Source: Klebsiella pneumoniae (GTDB taxonomy: Bacteria > Myxococcota_A > UBA796 > SXON01). From it: a stretch of DNA of 64,000 nucleotides. Position numbers and translations under genes: made by a program. The stretch lies in contig CAMAWH010000005.1 in the NCBI GenBank assembly GCA_945861635.1, positions 100,342 through 164,341 on the forward strand. The letters are read 5' to 3'. Position 1 is the first letter of the stretch. Each line of letters begins with the position of its first letter. This document shows positions 16,753 through 26,604 of the stretch, in pieces. The notes under the pieces are model-generated. The model did not search any database and was not told the DNA's origin. It was given only the letters and a program-made list of their open reading frames with translations.

Positions 16753-19700
16753 ATGACCAAGTACCTCCTGCCTTTCTCTGCACTGTTGTTCCTCGCAGGC
16801 TGCCCCGCTACCGAGGGCGGAAAGTCCGACGCCTCGACATCGAAGGACGACGAATGCGAGAAGAACCCGGGCGCCTGTGACGAAGACGGTGACGGCTTCC
16901 TGCCCTCCGAAGACGATTGCGACGACAAGGACGCTTCGGTGAACCCGGGCTCGACGGAGATTTGTGACGGTATCGACAACAATTGCGACGGAGAAACGGA
17001 CGAAGGCACGACTTCGACGTTTTACGCGGACGTCGATGCTGACGGCTTCGGCGATGCAACGACGACCACTGTCGCCTGCGAAAACCCGGCGGGCTTCGTC
17101 GCGAACGGCACGGATTGTAACGACGCCGAACCGCGTTCCTACCCGGGGAACACCGAGGTTTGCGACAAGATCGACAACAATTGCGACGGCGAAATCGATG
17201 AAGGCGTCGCCAACATGTACTACGCCGACGCGGACGCCGACACCTTCGGTGACCCGACGTCCGGCAAGTACGCGTGTGAGCAGCCCGACGGCTACGTCAC
17301 CGATCTCACGGATTGTGACGACTCGACGGGCAGTTCCTTCCCCGGGAACGATGAAGTGTGTGACGAAATCGACAATAACTGTGACGGGCTCGTCGATGAG
17401 GGTGTCACCGACACGTACTACGCCGATTACGATGCGGACGGTTTCGGAAACACGACACTCACCCAGGAAGCCTGCGCGCAGCCGACCGGGTACGTCAGCG
17501 ATGCCACGGATTGCGATGACAACGCATCGGCGGTGAACCCGTCGGCCATCGAAGTGTGCGACACGATCGACAACAACTGCGACACGGTCATCGACGAAGA
17601 CAGCGCGGCCGATGCGCTCACGTGGTACGCCGACACCGACGTCGATTCGTTCGGCAACGTCGCCGTGACGTATCTCGCGTGCAACCAGCCTTCCGGGTAC
17701 GTCGCGGACGCCACGGATTGTGACGACGCCAATGGCGCGGTTTTCCCCGGCGCAACGGAAATGTGCAACGGAATCGATGACAACTGTGACGAGCAGATCG
17801 ACGAAGACACCGCGTCCGACGCAGGCACCTGGTACCTCGACGCGGACTCCGATTCGTTCGGCAATGTCACCTACACCCACGTCAGCTGCTCCGCGCCTGC
17901 CGGCTACGTCGCCGACAGCACGGACTGCAACGACGGCACCGCCCGCGCCTACCCAGGCGCCACCGAATACTGCGATACCATCGACAACAACTGTGACTCC
18001 GTCGTCGACGAAGACTCGTCGGTCGATGCACCCACTTGGTATGAAGACGCCGACGTCGATGCCTACGGCAACCTCTCGGTGACGAAGGTGCAGTGCTACA
18101 TCCCGTCGGGCTACGTCGCCGACAACACGGATTGTGACGACGCCCGCGCGCTCACGTACCCGGGCGCGCCCGAGTACTGCAATACCTTCGATGACAACTG
18201 CGACCTTACGGTGGACGAAGACGCGTCGCTTGATGCGAGCGATTGGTACGCCGACACGGACGCGGATGCCTTCGGCAACCTTTCGTCCATGCTGCACCAG
18301 TGCTACATCCCGATCGGCTACGTCGCGGACAGCACGGACTGTGACGACACGCGCGCTGCGACCTATCCGGGCGCTACCGAATACTGCAATATGATCGACG
18401 ATGATTGCGACGCAACGGTGGACAACGACTACGCCGTCGACGCGCCGACCTGGTACGCGGATACCGACAGCGACACGTACGGTGCCGTAGGAACGCCGCA
18501 AGTGACGTGCTACCAACCGGTCGGGTACGTCGCGGACAGCACGGACTGCAACGACGGGACGAGCGCGGCCTACCCCGGCGCGACGGAAGTCTGTGACAGC
18601 ATCGACAACGACTGTGACGGTGACATCGACGAGGACGGCGGCGTCACCGGCGGCACGATCTACTACTCCGATACGGACGTCGACGGCTTCGGTGACGCGG
18701 GTGACCCGATCGAAGCCTGCGATCTCCCTCCGGGCTACGCGACCAACGACTACGACTGCAACGACGGTGAGGCGGGTGAGCCGGTCGTCGCAGATTCAGT
18801 GCTGGGCTCGAGTTCCGGCGCCGGCACGCTCACTTCGCCGTTCGACTCCATTCAGGATGCGGTAGACGCGTCGTATGAGTGCGTTGTCGTGTACCCCGGC
18901 ACGTATCGCGAATCCGTTGATATGAGCGGCAAAACGATAGACCTGTGGGGCATCGATGGGGCCGACACCACGACCATCGACGCCAACGCCACGGTGTGCA
19001 CGTACGTCAACGCGACCGCATGCGAAACGGCTCTCCGGATCGACAGCGGCTCCGGCGCCCAGCCGACCATCCACGGCTTCACGGTCACGGGCGGTTCTGG
19101 CGCGTACACCACCTCGACCGCGAGCACGACGTGCGCGGACTCGTCGGCTTCGCACACCGGCAACACGACCTGTACCGTCACCACCTACGATTACTGCGGC
19201 GGTGGCATTTACATCAATGGCGACGATCCGCAGATCTCGGACATGGAAGTCACCGCAAATACCCTTCCGGATTTCATCCAGCAGTCCACGGGTAGCTACA
19301 CGCAGACGTGGATGTATTCGTACGGCGGCGGAATCTGCGTCAGGGATTCACTGGCGACCTTCGACAACGTCGACGTGAACGGCAACTACGCCGATCAGGG
19401 CGGCGGCATGTACGGCGGTACCAGCTCCAACTTCACGTACGAACACGGCCAGATCAATGAAAACGATGCCGAGGATGGAGGCGGAATCTACATGAACGCC
19501 GCCTCGGCGTCGTTCACGAACGCCGCGGTGCTCTGCAACTCGGCGGTCGTCGACGGCGGCGGTATCTTCACCGAGGTTTCCGGCACGTCAACGTTCGTGA
19601 ACACCGTGTTCTACAGGAACACCTCGGCGATCACCGGGACGACGCGCGGCACCGACGCCTGGATCGGGACATCAACGACGTTCGTCCTCTACAACTCCAT

Positions 19701-20004
19701 TGTCGAGGCCAACGCGGTTGTCGCGTCGCTCTACGGCGCCGGGTCAGGGATGTTGGAATACAACGACGTGTACAACGCCGCGGGAGACGAATACGCCGGT
19801 TCCTTCTCGGCCGGCACCGGCAGCATCTCGGTCGGCACCGAGGTCACGAGCGTGCGTTGCGACGGTAACCCCGCCAATGACAACATTGTGCTGCGGTCGA
19901 CAGCGAGTGGCATCAACACTGGAAACCCGGCTTCGGGCTACAACGACACCGACGGATCGCAGAACGACATGGGCGGCTACGGCGGTCCCGGCGGCAGCTG
20001 GTAA
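16753..20004 (+). CDS. MopE-repeat/beta-helix lipoprotein, nine-module paralogue
   Basis: A 1083-residue predicted lipoprotein (MTKYLLPFSALLFLAGC, lipobox Cys17; GGAG 8-11 bases upstream of the ATG). After a short linker come nine tandem modules of 66-70 residues built on CDxIDNNCDGxxDE, a YADxDxDxFG segment, a Cys-x-x-P-x-GYV segment and a DCDD...YPG segment. These are the putative metal-binding MopE repeats common in Myxococcota. Paired Cys and dense Asp suggest calcium or copper binding plus disulfides. The C-terminal third is a right-handed beta-helix-like region (SIQDAVDASYECVVVYPGTY, GGGIYING, DQGGGMYGG). It ends MGGYGGPGGSW and is probably surface exposed. The next gene is a shorter paralogue. 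The 247 bases upstream show only a weak -10-like TACACT. Confidence 0.85.
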   Translation: MTKYLLPFSALLFLAGCPATEGGKSDASTSKDDECEKNPGACDEDGDGFLPSEDDCDDKDASVNPGSTEICDGIDNNCDGETDEGTTSTFYADVDADGFGDATTTTVACENPAGFVANGTDCNDAEPRSYPGNTEVCDKIDNNCDGEIDEGVANMYYADADADTFGDPTSGKYACEQPDGYVTDLTDCDDSTGSSFPGNDEVCDEIDNNCDGLVDEGVTDTYYADYDADGFGNTTLTQEACAQPTGYVSDATDCDDNASAVNPSAIEVCDTIDNNCDTVIDEDSAADALTWYADTDVDSFGNVAVTYLACNQPSGYVADATDCDDANGAVFPGATEMCNGIDDNCDEQIDEDTASDAGTWYLDADSDSFGNVTYTHVSCSAPAGYVADSTDCNDGTARAYPGATEYCDTIDNNCDSVVDEDSSVDAPTWYEDADVDAYGNLSVTKVQCYIPSGYVADNTDCDDARALTYPGAPEYCNTFDDNCDLTVDEDASLDASDWYADTDADAFGNLSSMLHQCYIPIGYVADSTDCDDTRAATYPGATEYCNMIDDDCDATVDNDYAVDAPTWYADTDSDTYGAVGTPQVTCYQPVGYVADSTDCNDGTSAAYPGATEVCDSIDNDCDGDIDEDGGVTGGTIYYSDTDVDGFGDAGDPIEACDLPPGYATNDYDCNDGEAGEPVVADSVLGSSSGAGTLTSPFDSIQDAVDASYECVVVYPGTYRESVDMSGKTIDLWGIDGADTTTIDANATVCTYVNATACETALRIDSGSGAQPTIHGFTVTGGSGAYTTSTASTTCADSSASHTGNTTCTVTTYDYCGGGIYINGDDPQISDMEVTANTLPDFIQQSTGSYTQTWMYSYGGGICVRDSLATFDNVDVNGNYADQGGGMYGGTSSNFTYEHGQINENDAEDGGGIYMNAASASFTNAAVLCNSAVVDGGGIFTEVSGTSTFVNTVFYRNTSAITGTTRGTDAWIGTSTTFVLYNSIVEANAVVASLYGAGSGMLEYNDVYNAAGDEYAGSFSAGTGSISVGTEVTSVRCDGNPANDNIVLRSTASGINTGNPASGYNDTDGSQNDMGGYGGPGGSW

Positions 20005-20429
20005 GGCATCGGGCCGTGCCGCGAGGCCGGCCGTCAGACCGTTTGAGCGATGCGCGGTGTTGCCCGCGCCGTGGGATGCACGTGGACGCGGTGTGCCAGT
20101 ATGTGGGCGATGAGCAACGCAGCGATCGTGGATGCGACGGCGGCCGAATGCGCCAATTATTTTCGACGGCGACCAAGTGGCCGCCGGTCCGGGCGTCGCG
20201 CGTGGGATTCTCAGGTCCGCGGGAGCGGTCCCGCGGCGGATTGACGCCGCTGGCCGAGCGCCGGTCGCGCGACAGACGTACGTGACGGCGGACTCAGGGC
20301 CGTCTCGGCGCCCAGTAGAAGTCGTGGTTCACCCGAGGCTTACGTGGTTTCATGTGAAAACGCACAGGACACGCTGGCGATTCCCGCGAGGTCTGGTATG
20401 ATGGAACACAATTCCGGAGTCGAACTGCC
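20005..20429. other. 425-bp intergenic gap with a half repeat element and a candidate promoter
   Basis: The gap between the two MopE/beta-helix paralogues has no convincing gene. Bases 20095-20173 match the right half of the inverted-repeat element at 26455-26598 with only a few differences, including six bases beyond its terminal repeat; the left half is absent. An extended -10-like TGGTATGAT lies at 20394-20402, about 28 bases before the next start codon, without a good -35. Confidence 0.55.
20095..20173 (+). repeat. Truncated copy of the inverted-repeat element
   Basis: This 79-bp stretch is nearly identical to 26525-26604. The core GATGAGCAACGCAGCG and the following bases to CGGCCGAATGCGCCA agree exactly. 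The terminal repeat is slightly decayed here (GCCAATTATTTTCGAC instead of GCCAGTTATTTTTGGAC). No left terminal repeat is found upstream. It is in the same orientation as the full element. Confidence 0.7.
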
Positions 20430-23063
20430 ATGATTCGCAGCGTTTCCATGGTAGTAGCGTTGGTCCTTCTCGCCGCCTGTGCGCCTACCGAAGCCGACAA
20501 GAAAGCGGACGCGGATGCGGTCGACGGGGAAGCGTGCGTGGACAACCCCGCCGCGTGTGACGAGGACAACGACGGATTCAAGCCGAGTGAAGGTGACTGT
20601 GACGACGGTGATGCCTCCGTAAACCCCGGCGAACAAGAGATTTGTGACGGTCTCGACAACAACTGTGACGAAGAGATCGATGAGAATGTCACCGTGGCCT
20701 ACTACAAGGACTTCGATCAGGACGGCTTCGGGAACCCGGACGACGTGCAGCGCGGGTGCGAGCAACCCATCGGCTACACCGGCAACGACGAGGATTGCGA
20801 CGACGCTGAAGTACGCGCATACCCCGGGAATGTCGAAGTTTGCGACACAATCGACAACGACTGTGACGGGGACGTGGATGAGGACGTTGCCAACACGTAC
20901 TACTCGGACGCCGACGCCGACGGCTATGGCGACCCCGATTCTGGTGTCGTGTCCTGCGAAAAGCCGGACGGCTGGACGACGGATGCCACCGATTGCGACG
21001 ACTCGAGCCCCAAGTCGTACCCCGGAAACGCGGAGATCTGTGACGAGATTGACAACGACTGCAACGGACTCGTCGATGAGGGCGTGACGACGACGTACTG
21101 GGCGGACGTCGACGAAGACGGCTATGGCGACATCATCCTGTCGCAAGAAGCATGCTCGATTCCTACGGGTTATATCGGCAATTCCGATGATTGTGACGAC
21201 ACGCTTGCTTCGGTGTATCCAGGCGCGCAGGAATTCTGCAACAGTCGCGACGACGACTGCGATGCGACGGTCGATGAGGACGACGCCGTAGACGCCACGA
21301 CGTGGTATGCCGACGCGGACGTCGACACGTTCGGTGACCCGGCCGTCACCTACCTTTCGTGTACCGTGCCCGCTGGATATGTGGCGGATAATCTCGATTG
21401 TGACGACACCCGTGCGGCATCCAATCCCGCCGCCATCGAGTATTGCAACGGCTACGACGACGACTGTGACGAAATCGTGGACGAAGACTCCTCCGCGGAC
21501 GCCTCGACTTGGTACCTCGACGCCGACGCCGATGGATTCGGAAATGTGTCCGTGGCCGACGTGGAGTGCAGCGTGCCGAGCGGGTATGTCGCGGACGCCA
21601 CCGATTGCGATGACGGCGACGCCACCAGCTTCCCTGGCGGAATCGAAGTCTGCGACGGCGCCGATAACGACTGCAACGGCAGCGTTGACGACAGCCCGAC
21701 GGACGGAACCACGTACTACGCCGATAAGGACGTCGATGGCTTCGGCGATCCGACGGATACGACATCGGAGTGCGCCCTGCCGAGCGGGTACGCAATCAAC
21801 GACTACGACTGCAACGACTACGACGACGCCGAACCGCAGGTGGCGGACGTGTTCCTTGGAAGTGGGAGTGGCACCGGTTCACTCGCGCGGCCTTACGACC
21901 GGATTCAGGACGCAATCGACGAGGCGTTTGAGTGCGTCGTGGTCTACTCCGGAACGTACAATGAGCAGATCGACCTGGGCGGCAAGTCGCTGGACGTGTG
22001 GGGCATCGAAGGCTCCGACGTCACGGAGATCGACGCCGCGCTGCCGACGTGCACGTACGCCAACCCGACGGCGTGTGGAGCCACAGTCGTCATGGCGTCC
22101 AACTCCGGAGCGGCCCCGTTCCTGCACGGCTTCACGGTCACGGGCGGTTCCGGATATCAGACATCGAGCACAACCTCGACGACGTGCGCAGATTCGTCGG
22201 CCTCGCACTCGGGCTCGAGCACGTGTACGGTCACGACGTACAACTATTGCGGCGGTGGGCTGTACGCGTACGGTGACGACCCGGTGCTGGAAGACGTGAG
22301 CATCGAAACGAATCTATTGCCCATTTTCGATCAGGTGAGTGTCGGCAGCTTCGAGCAATACTGGCTCTACAGTGAGGGCGGCGGTATCTGCGCGCTCGAC
22401 GCGAACGTGACAATGTCGAACGTCAGAATCTCCGGAAACTTCGCCGACCAGGGCGGCGGACTGTACATTTCGGCCGGTTCAACGATTGAAATCGACGCAG
22501 GGAATGTCTCAGAAAACGATGCAAGTGACGGCGGCGGCATCAACATTTCCAACGGGTCGGCGGTCGTGACGAACGCCATCATCGCATGCAACACCGCCGA
22601 CACCGACGGCGGTGGTTTGTACATGGAGAGTTCCGGGACGGCCGACCTCGACAACACGTCGCTGTACAGCAACGTGTCGGACACCAGCGGTCCGAGCCGA
22701 GGAGCGGATGCGTGGATCGGAGCCTCTACGACGTTCACGCTGATGAATTCCATCGTCGAAAACGACATCGCAACCGCGCTCCTGTACGCCGCAGGAACGG
22801 GCACATCGACCTACAACAACGTGGTCAACGACTCGGGGAGTGGTTCGACGTATTCGGGCAGCATCGTGGCCGGCACGGGAGACGTCAGCGGCACCGGCAA
22901 CTTCACCCGGGCGCTTTGCGACGGGAACGCCGCCAACGACGACTACTCCTTGACCGGCGCATCCGTGGCCATCAACGCGGGCAATCCGGACCCGTACTAC
23001 AATGACGTCGATGGCACTCGCAATGACATGGGTGCATACGGCGGCGCCGGAGGCAGCTGGTAA
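20430..23063 (+). CDS. MopE-repeat/beta-helix lipoprotein, six-module paralogue
   Basis: An 877-residue predicted lipoprotein (MIRSVSMVVALVLLAAC, lipobox Cys17) and tandem paralogue of the gene at 16753. It has six MopE-type modules (ICDGLDNNCDEEIDE to VCDGADNDCNGSVDD). They are followed by the same beta-helix C-terminal domain (RIQDAIDEAFECVVVYSGTY, YCGGGLYAYG, ADQGGGLYIS), ending MGAYGGAGGSW. The C-terminal domains align end to end; the module numbers differ (six here, nine in the paralogue). Probably surface exposed and metal binding. The function is unknown; MopE itself is a copper-binding surface protein of a methanotroph, but most family members are uncharacterised. Confidence 0.85.
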   Translation: MIRSVSMVVALVLLAACAPTEADKKADADAVDGEACVDNPAACDEDNDGFKPSEGDCDDGDASVNPGEQEICDGLDNNCDEEIDENVTVAYYKDFDQDGFGNPDDVQRGCEQPIGYTGNDEDCDDAEVRAYPGNVEVCDTIDNDCDGDVDEDVANTYYSDADADGYGDPDSGVVSCEKPDGWTTDATDCDDSSPKSYPGNAEICDEIDNDCNGLVDEGVTTTYWADVDEDGYGDIILSQEACSIPTGYIGNSDDCDDTLASVYPGAQEFCNSRDDDCDATVDEDDAVDATTWYADADVDTFGDPAVTYLSCTVPAGYVADNLDCDDTRAASNPAAIEYCNGYDDDCDEIVDEDSSADASTWYLDADADGFGNVSVADVECSVPSGYVADATDCDDGDATSFPGGIEVCDGADNDCNGSVDDSPTDGTTYYADKDVDGFGDPTDTTSECALPSGYAINDYDCNDYDDAEPQVADVFLGSGSGTGSLARPYDRIQDAIDEAFECVVVYSGTYNEQIDLGGKSLDVWGIEGSDVTEIDAALPTCTYANPTACGATVVMASNSGAAPFLHGFTVTGGSGYQTSSTTSTTCADSSASHSGSSTCTVTTYNYCGGGLYAYGDDPVLEDVSIETNLLPIFDQVSVGSFEQYWLYSEGGGICALDANVTMSNVRISGNFADQGGGLYISAGSTIEIDAGNVSENDASDGGGINISNGSAVVTNAIIACNTADTDGGGLYMESSGTADLDNTSLYSNVSDTSGPSRGADAWIGASTTFTLMNSIVENDIATALLYAAGTGTSTYNNVVNDSGSGSTYSGSIVAGTGDVSGTGNFTRALCDGNAANDDYSLTGASVAINAGNPDPYYNDVDGTRNDMGAYGGAGGSW

Positions 23064-23070
23064 GGCCATA

Positions 23071-23097
23071 CGGCAGCGACGCACCCGGCGTCAGCCG
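23071..23097. terminator. Candidate bidirectional hairpin terminator
   Basis: The 35-bp gap between two convergent genes contains an imperfect inverted repeat: CGGC at 23071-23074 with GCCG at 23094-23097, and GACGC at 23078-23082 with GCGTC at 23088-23092, around a five-base loop. There is no long T run, so intrinsic termination is plausible but unproven. Confidence 0.4.
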
Positions 23098-23098
23098 T

Positions 23099-26000
23099 CT
23101 ACCACTCTGTTCCGCCTGCCATGACGATCGGCGGCAGCGCGCCCGACGAACTGATCCCCGTGCGATCCGTGGACGAATAGCCTGCGGCAGAACCCCAATA
23201 TACGTACGAGGTCGCCGCGTAGCTGCTCCCGTTGTAATAGTCGGAAAATGCGATCTCCGGGTAGCCGTCACCGTCGAGATCGCCCACCGACGCCGCCACC
23301 GCCCCAACCGTGGCCAGCAGTGTTCGATCGCTCGACGAATAGCCCGTGGCCGAACCCCAATAGACGGAGGAATTGGTGGACCAGGCGCTGCCGTCATACT
23401 GTCGCGCCAGAACAAGGTCGGGCCAACCGTCACTGTCAAGGTCACCCACTGCCGGTTCCCGGATGCCGCGCGTCGTCACAATCGAGTCGTAGACGCTAGA
23501 CGACATGCCAAGGGAGCTGCCCCAGTAGATGATGCTGTTCGCCGTGGTCGTCCATGCGCCACCGAAGTACCCGCCGAACACGACGTCGTCGAACCCGTCG
23601 AGATCGAGGTCCGCAACCGCCGCGCCGAGCGTCCCGGCAGTGGGGAGCGCCGTACGATAAGCGGCCGAGTAGCCGGCAGCCGAACCGTAGTAGACGTAGC
23701 TATTTACGGTGTAGTAGGTGCCATCTGTGTAGTTCGAAAACACGATGTCCTTCCACCCATCGCCGTTGACATCCCCCACGTCGGTGTCTCGGCACCCGAT
23801 GGTTCCGAGGTCCGTTCGGTCCGTCGTCGCAAAGCCAGCGGAGGAGCCCCAATACAGGTACGAACTGGTCGTCGTCGTGGAGCCGCTGTAGTAGTTGCAG
23901 TACAGCAGGTCATCGTAGCCATCCTCATCGAAGTCGTCGGTAAGGACGGTCAGGGCGCCGAGCGTTGGCAGCGACGTGCGGTCGGACGTGGACCAGCCGG
24001 ACGCCGATCCCCAATACACATACGAATTCACCACGTACGTCGAGTCGTTGTGGTGATTCGCGAATGCGATGTCATTGTAGCCGTCGTTGTCGAAGTCGTT
24101 CACGACGGCGGACAGCGCCCCGACCGTCGGGAGGGAAAGGCGATCAGTTGCGGAAAATCCTGACGATGAACCCCAATAGACGTAGGAGTTGATTTGACGC
24201 GTCGTACCGTTGTAGTAGTTCGCGAGCAGGATGTCGGGGTAGCCGTCGTTATCGATATCCGACACGTCCGCGTCGTACGTCCCGTAGGTTGCCAGACTGG
24301 TTCGGCTCGTCGATGAAAATGTAGTTCCATTGCCTGCAAACAAATAGCTGTCCGTCGAATAATCGCCGTCGTAGTGGTTGCCGACGACCAGGTCCGGCCA
24401 GCCATCACACGTTGGATCGGTGCAGACATCCACGCCGTCGCAGTCGGTATCGATGCCATCCCCGGGAAGTTCCGTGTTGTGGGAGTCGGGATAGGCCAGC
24501 GCCTGACCGTCCGCGCAGTCCGTCGCATCCGCGACGTAGCCGGCGGGCGGGCTATCGCAGGCCGGCGTCGTCGTCGCGGCGTCGCCGTAGCCGTCGGCGT
24601 CGGCGTCGCGATACCAAACTTCAGCGTCGGCGGACGTCGTTTCGTCCACCACGCCATCGCAATTGTTGTCGATCGCGTCGCAGACTTCCGTCGCGCCCGG
24701 ATTGATCGGCGAGCTTCGGTCGTTGCAATCTGCGCCGACCGAGGCGTAGCCGAAGGGCACGGTGCACGCCTCGACCGTCGCCGGGTCGAAGCCGTACCCG
24801 TCAGAATCGGCATCGAAATACCAGGTCAGGGCATCGACGCTCGTGTCCGGGTCAACGACGCCGTCACAATCATCGTCGCCCCCGTTGCACACCTCATCGA
24901 CGGAAGGATTCACCAAAACCGTCGTGTCATCGCAATCGTTGTCATCTGCGATAAACCCCGTCGGAGCTGAACAGGCTGCCACCACCACCAGCGCATCGCC
25001 GTAGCCGTCGTTGTCGACGTCGGCGTACCATTGCGCGGCGTCGACGCTGCTGTCCGGGTCGATGTCCGCGTCACAGTCGTCGTCAACGCCATTGCAGACT
25101 TCGTCCGCCAAGGAATTCACATCGGCGTCCCCGTCGTCGCAATCCGTGGCGTCCGCGAGCGACCCGGCGGGAGCGTCGCAAGCAACGCCCGACGCGCCCG
25201 CGTCGCCAAAGCCGTCCTCGTCTGCGTCGACGTACCACGTAGAGGCGTCCGAACTCGTGGCTGGATCGACCACGCCGTCGCAGTCATCATCGACGTCGTT
25301 ACACCACTCTATTGCTCCCGGAAACACGCTGGCGGCGGCGTCGTCGCAGTCGGTCCCGTCCACCCCGTAGGAGGCCCGAGCAACGCAGGAAACCAAGCTC
25401 ACCTCGGGATCGCCGAAGCCGTCTCCGTCCGTGTCGGCGTACCACGCGCCTGCATCCACGCTGCTATCGGGGTCAATCACGCCATCGCAGTCGTCATCGG
25501 CTGCGTTGCAAATCTCAGGAGCACCAGGGTGCACCACCGCATTTCCGTCATCGCAGTCCGACGCATCGGCGACAAATCCTGGCGGGGCCGCACACGCGAT
25601 CGTCGTGACGACCGAATCGCCATACGTGTCCCCGTCCAGGTCCGCATACCAGATCAACGCACCGGACGCGTCGGGTGGATCGACGAACCCGTCACAGTCG
25701 TCGTCGTGACCGTTACATGCTTCCGTTGCCCCGGGATGCACGTCAAAATCAGCATCATCACAATCCGTACCTTCCTCGACGTATCCTTCCGGTGGGGCAC
25801 AATCGACGGATGACACCTCGGGATCGCCCGCACCGTCTCCGTCGGCATCGACAAACCACAGGGTAAGGCCGTTCTCATCCACGGTCCCATCGCAATTGTC
25901 ATCTGCCTCGTTGCACGCCTCCGGCGCTCCCGGGTAGATTTCAGAGTTTAGATCGTCACAATCGCTGTCGTCCGCCACCCATCCCTGGGACGCCGCACAT

Positions 26001-26299
26001 TGCTCAACTTCCGACGCGGCATCGCCAAACGAATCGCCGTCCACGTCGGCAAAAAACGTGGAGAGGAGCCCCTCGTCCACCGCGGTATCGCAATTGTTGT
26101 CCAGCCCATCGCACAGCTCCTGGAACTCGGGCGAACGGGCGGCGTCGGCGTCGTCACAATCCTCGTCCGCCGGAGAGCCGTCTCCGTCAGCATCGGCTGT
26201 TTGCCCTCCGGAATCCGCCGGTGCGTCGGCGCTCCGCTTGGACGTCGGTGGCGAACATGCGACACCGACCAGCGACAGGGAGAGGAAAAAGAGGCGCAC
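23099..26299 (-). CDS. MopE-repeat/FG-GAP lipoprotein
   Basis: About 1066 residues. The signal region VRLFFLSLSLVGVAC gives a lipobox Cys15 if started at GTG 26299; TTG at 26308 or a GTG further upstream are alternatives, and no ATG fits. Eight MopE-type modules follow (LCDGLDNNCDTAVDE to VCDAIDNNCDGVVDE), then a C-terminal propeller of about eight FG-GAP/VCBS-like repeats of 55-60 residues. Each repeat has a calcium-loop-like DxDxDGxxD element and a YVYWGSxxGxS strand. This architecture suggests an integrin-like surface adhesin. It converges on the six-module paralogue with a hairpin between them. The open frame running upstream to 26740 crosses the repeat element and is unlikely to be coding. 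Confidence 0.82.
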   Translation of the reverse strand: MRLFFLSLSLVGVACSPPTSKRSADAPADSGGQTADADGDGSPADEDCDDADAARSPEFQELCDGLDNNCDTAVDEGLLSTFFADVDGDSFGDAASEVEQCAASQGWVADDSDCDDLNSEIYPGAPEACNEADDNCDGTVDENGLTLWFVDADGDGAGDPEVSSVDCAPPEGYVEEGTDCDDADFDVHPGATEACNGHDDDCDGFVDPPDASGALIWYADLDGDTYGDSVVTTIACAAPPGFVADASDCDDGNAVVHPGAPEICNAADDDCDGVIDPDSSVDAGAWYADTDGDGFGDPEVSLVSCVARASYGVDGTDCDDAAASVFPGAIEWCNDVDDDCDGVVDPATSSDASTWYVDADEDGFGDAGASGVACDAPAGSLADATDCDDGDADVNSLADEVCNGVDDDCDADIDPDSSVDAAQWYADVDNDGYGDALVVVAACSAPTGFIADDNDCDDTTVLVNPSVDEVCNGGDDDCDGVVDPDTSVDALTWYFDADSDGYGFDPATVEACTVPFGYASVGADCNDRSSPINPGATEVCDAIDNNCDGVVDETTSADAEVWYRDADADGYGDAATTTPACDSPPAGYVADATDCADGQALAYPDSHNTELPGDGIDTDCDGVDVCTDPTCDGWPDLVVGNHYDGDYSTDSYLFAGNGTTFSSTSRTSLATYGTYDADVSDIDNDGYPDILLANYYNGTTRQINSYVYWGSSSGFSATDRLSLPTVGALSAVVNDFDNDGYNDIAFANHHNDSTYVVNSYVYWGSASGWSTSDRTSLPTLGALTVLTDDFDEDGYDDLLYCNYYSGSTTTTSSYLYWGSSAGFATTDRTDLGTIGCRDTDVGDVNGDGWKDIVFSNYTDGTYYTVNSYVYYGSAAGYSAAYRTALPTAGTLGAAVADLDLDGFDDVVFGGYFGGAWTTTANSIIYWGSSLGMSSSVYDSIVTTRGIREPAVGDLDSDGWPDLVLARQYDGSAWSTNSSVYWGSATGYSSSDRTLLATVGAVAASVGDLDGDGYPEIAFSDYYNGSSYAATSYVYWGSAAGYSSTDRTGISSSGALPPIVMAGGTEW

Positions 26300-26604
26300 G
26301 CGACTCAAAATTGTACCGCATTCCGAGGTCACCCTCAACGTCACTCTCGCACGGAGTGGGGCCACACCCGGCCAATTCAGGACGGACTCCGCCGCGCACA
26401 ACACCAGCAGTTGCGAAAACCGAACATCTACGCCGGCGGTGGCGCTTAGGAGCGGTCCAAAAATAACTGGCAGCACCGAGGGCGTCGGCGCGCCGCGCGC
26501 GCAAGGCGAGAAGAGCGAGCATACGCCAGTATGTGAGCGATGAGCAACGCAGCGATCGTGGATGCGACGGCGGCCGAATGCGCCAGTTATTTTTGGACGG
26601 CGAC
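26300..26604. other. 305-bp intergenic gap holding an inverted-repeat element
   Basis: No supported gene lies here. The right part (26455-26598) is a non-coding element with 17-bp terminal inverted repeats. The left part (26300-26454) should contain the promoter of the minus-strand MopE/FG-GAP gene, but no clear -35/-10 pair was found. Confidence 0.5.
26455..26598. repeat. 144-bp MITE-like element with 17-bp terminal inverted repeats
   Basis: GTCCAAAAATAACTGGC at 26455-26471 is a perfect inverted copy of GCCAGTTATTTTTGGAC at 26582-26598. The interior has no open frame of note and contains a small palindrome (CATAC-GCCA-GTATG, 26520-26533). A half copy lies 6.4 kb away at 20095-20173. No obvious target-site duplication is visible, so it may be a non-autonomous transposable element or a structured palindromic repeat. 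It ends six bases from the stop of the membrane-protein gene at 26605. Confidence 0.7.

Noticed and set aside
16411..18516. A 701-codon open frame on the minus strand opposite the MopE modules
   Set aside because: It is the antisense shadow of repeated GC-rich Asp/Cys codons, Val/Arg-rich with no domain, and it also crosses the phosphatase gene end. Similar long shadows at 20340-21146 and 60302-62398 were dropped for the same reason.
16900..18780. Regular 200-bp periodic DNA similarity resembling a repeat array
   Set aside because: The period matches protein modules in a continuous reading frame with diverged DNA, not a CRISPR or satellite array.
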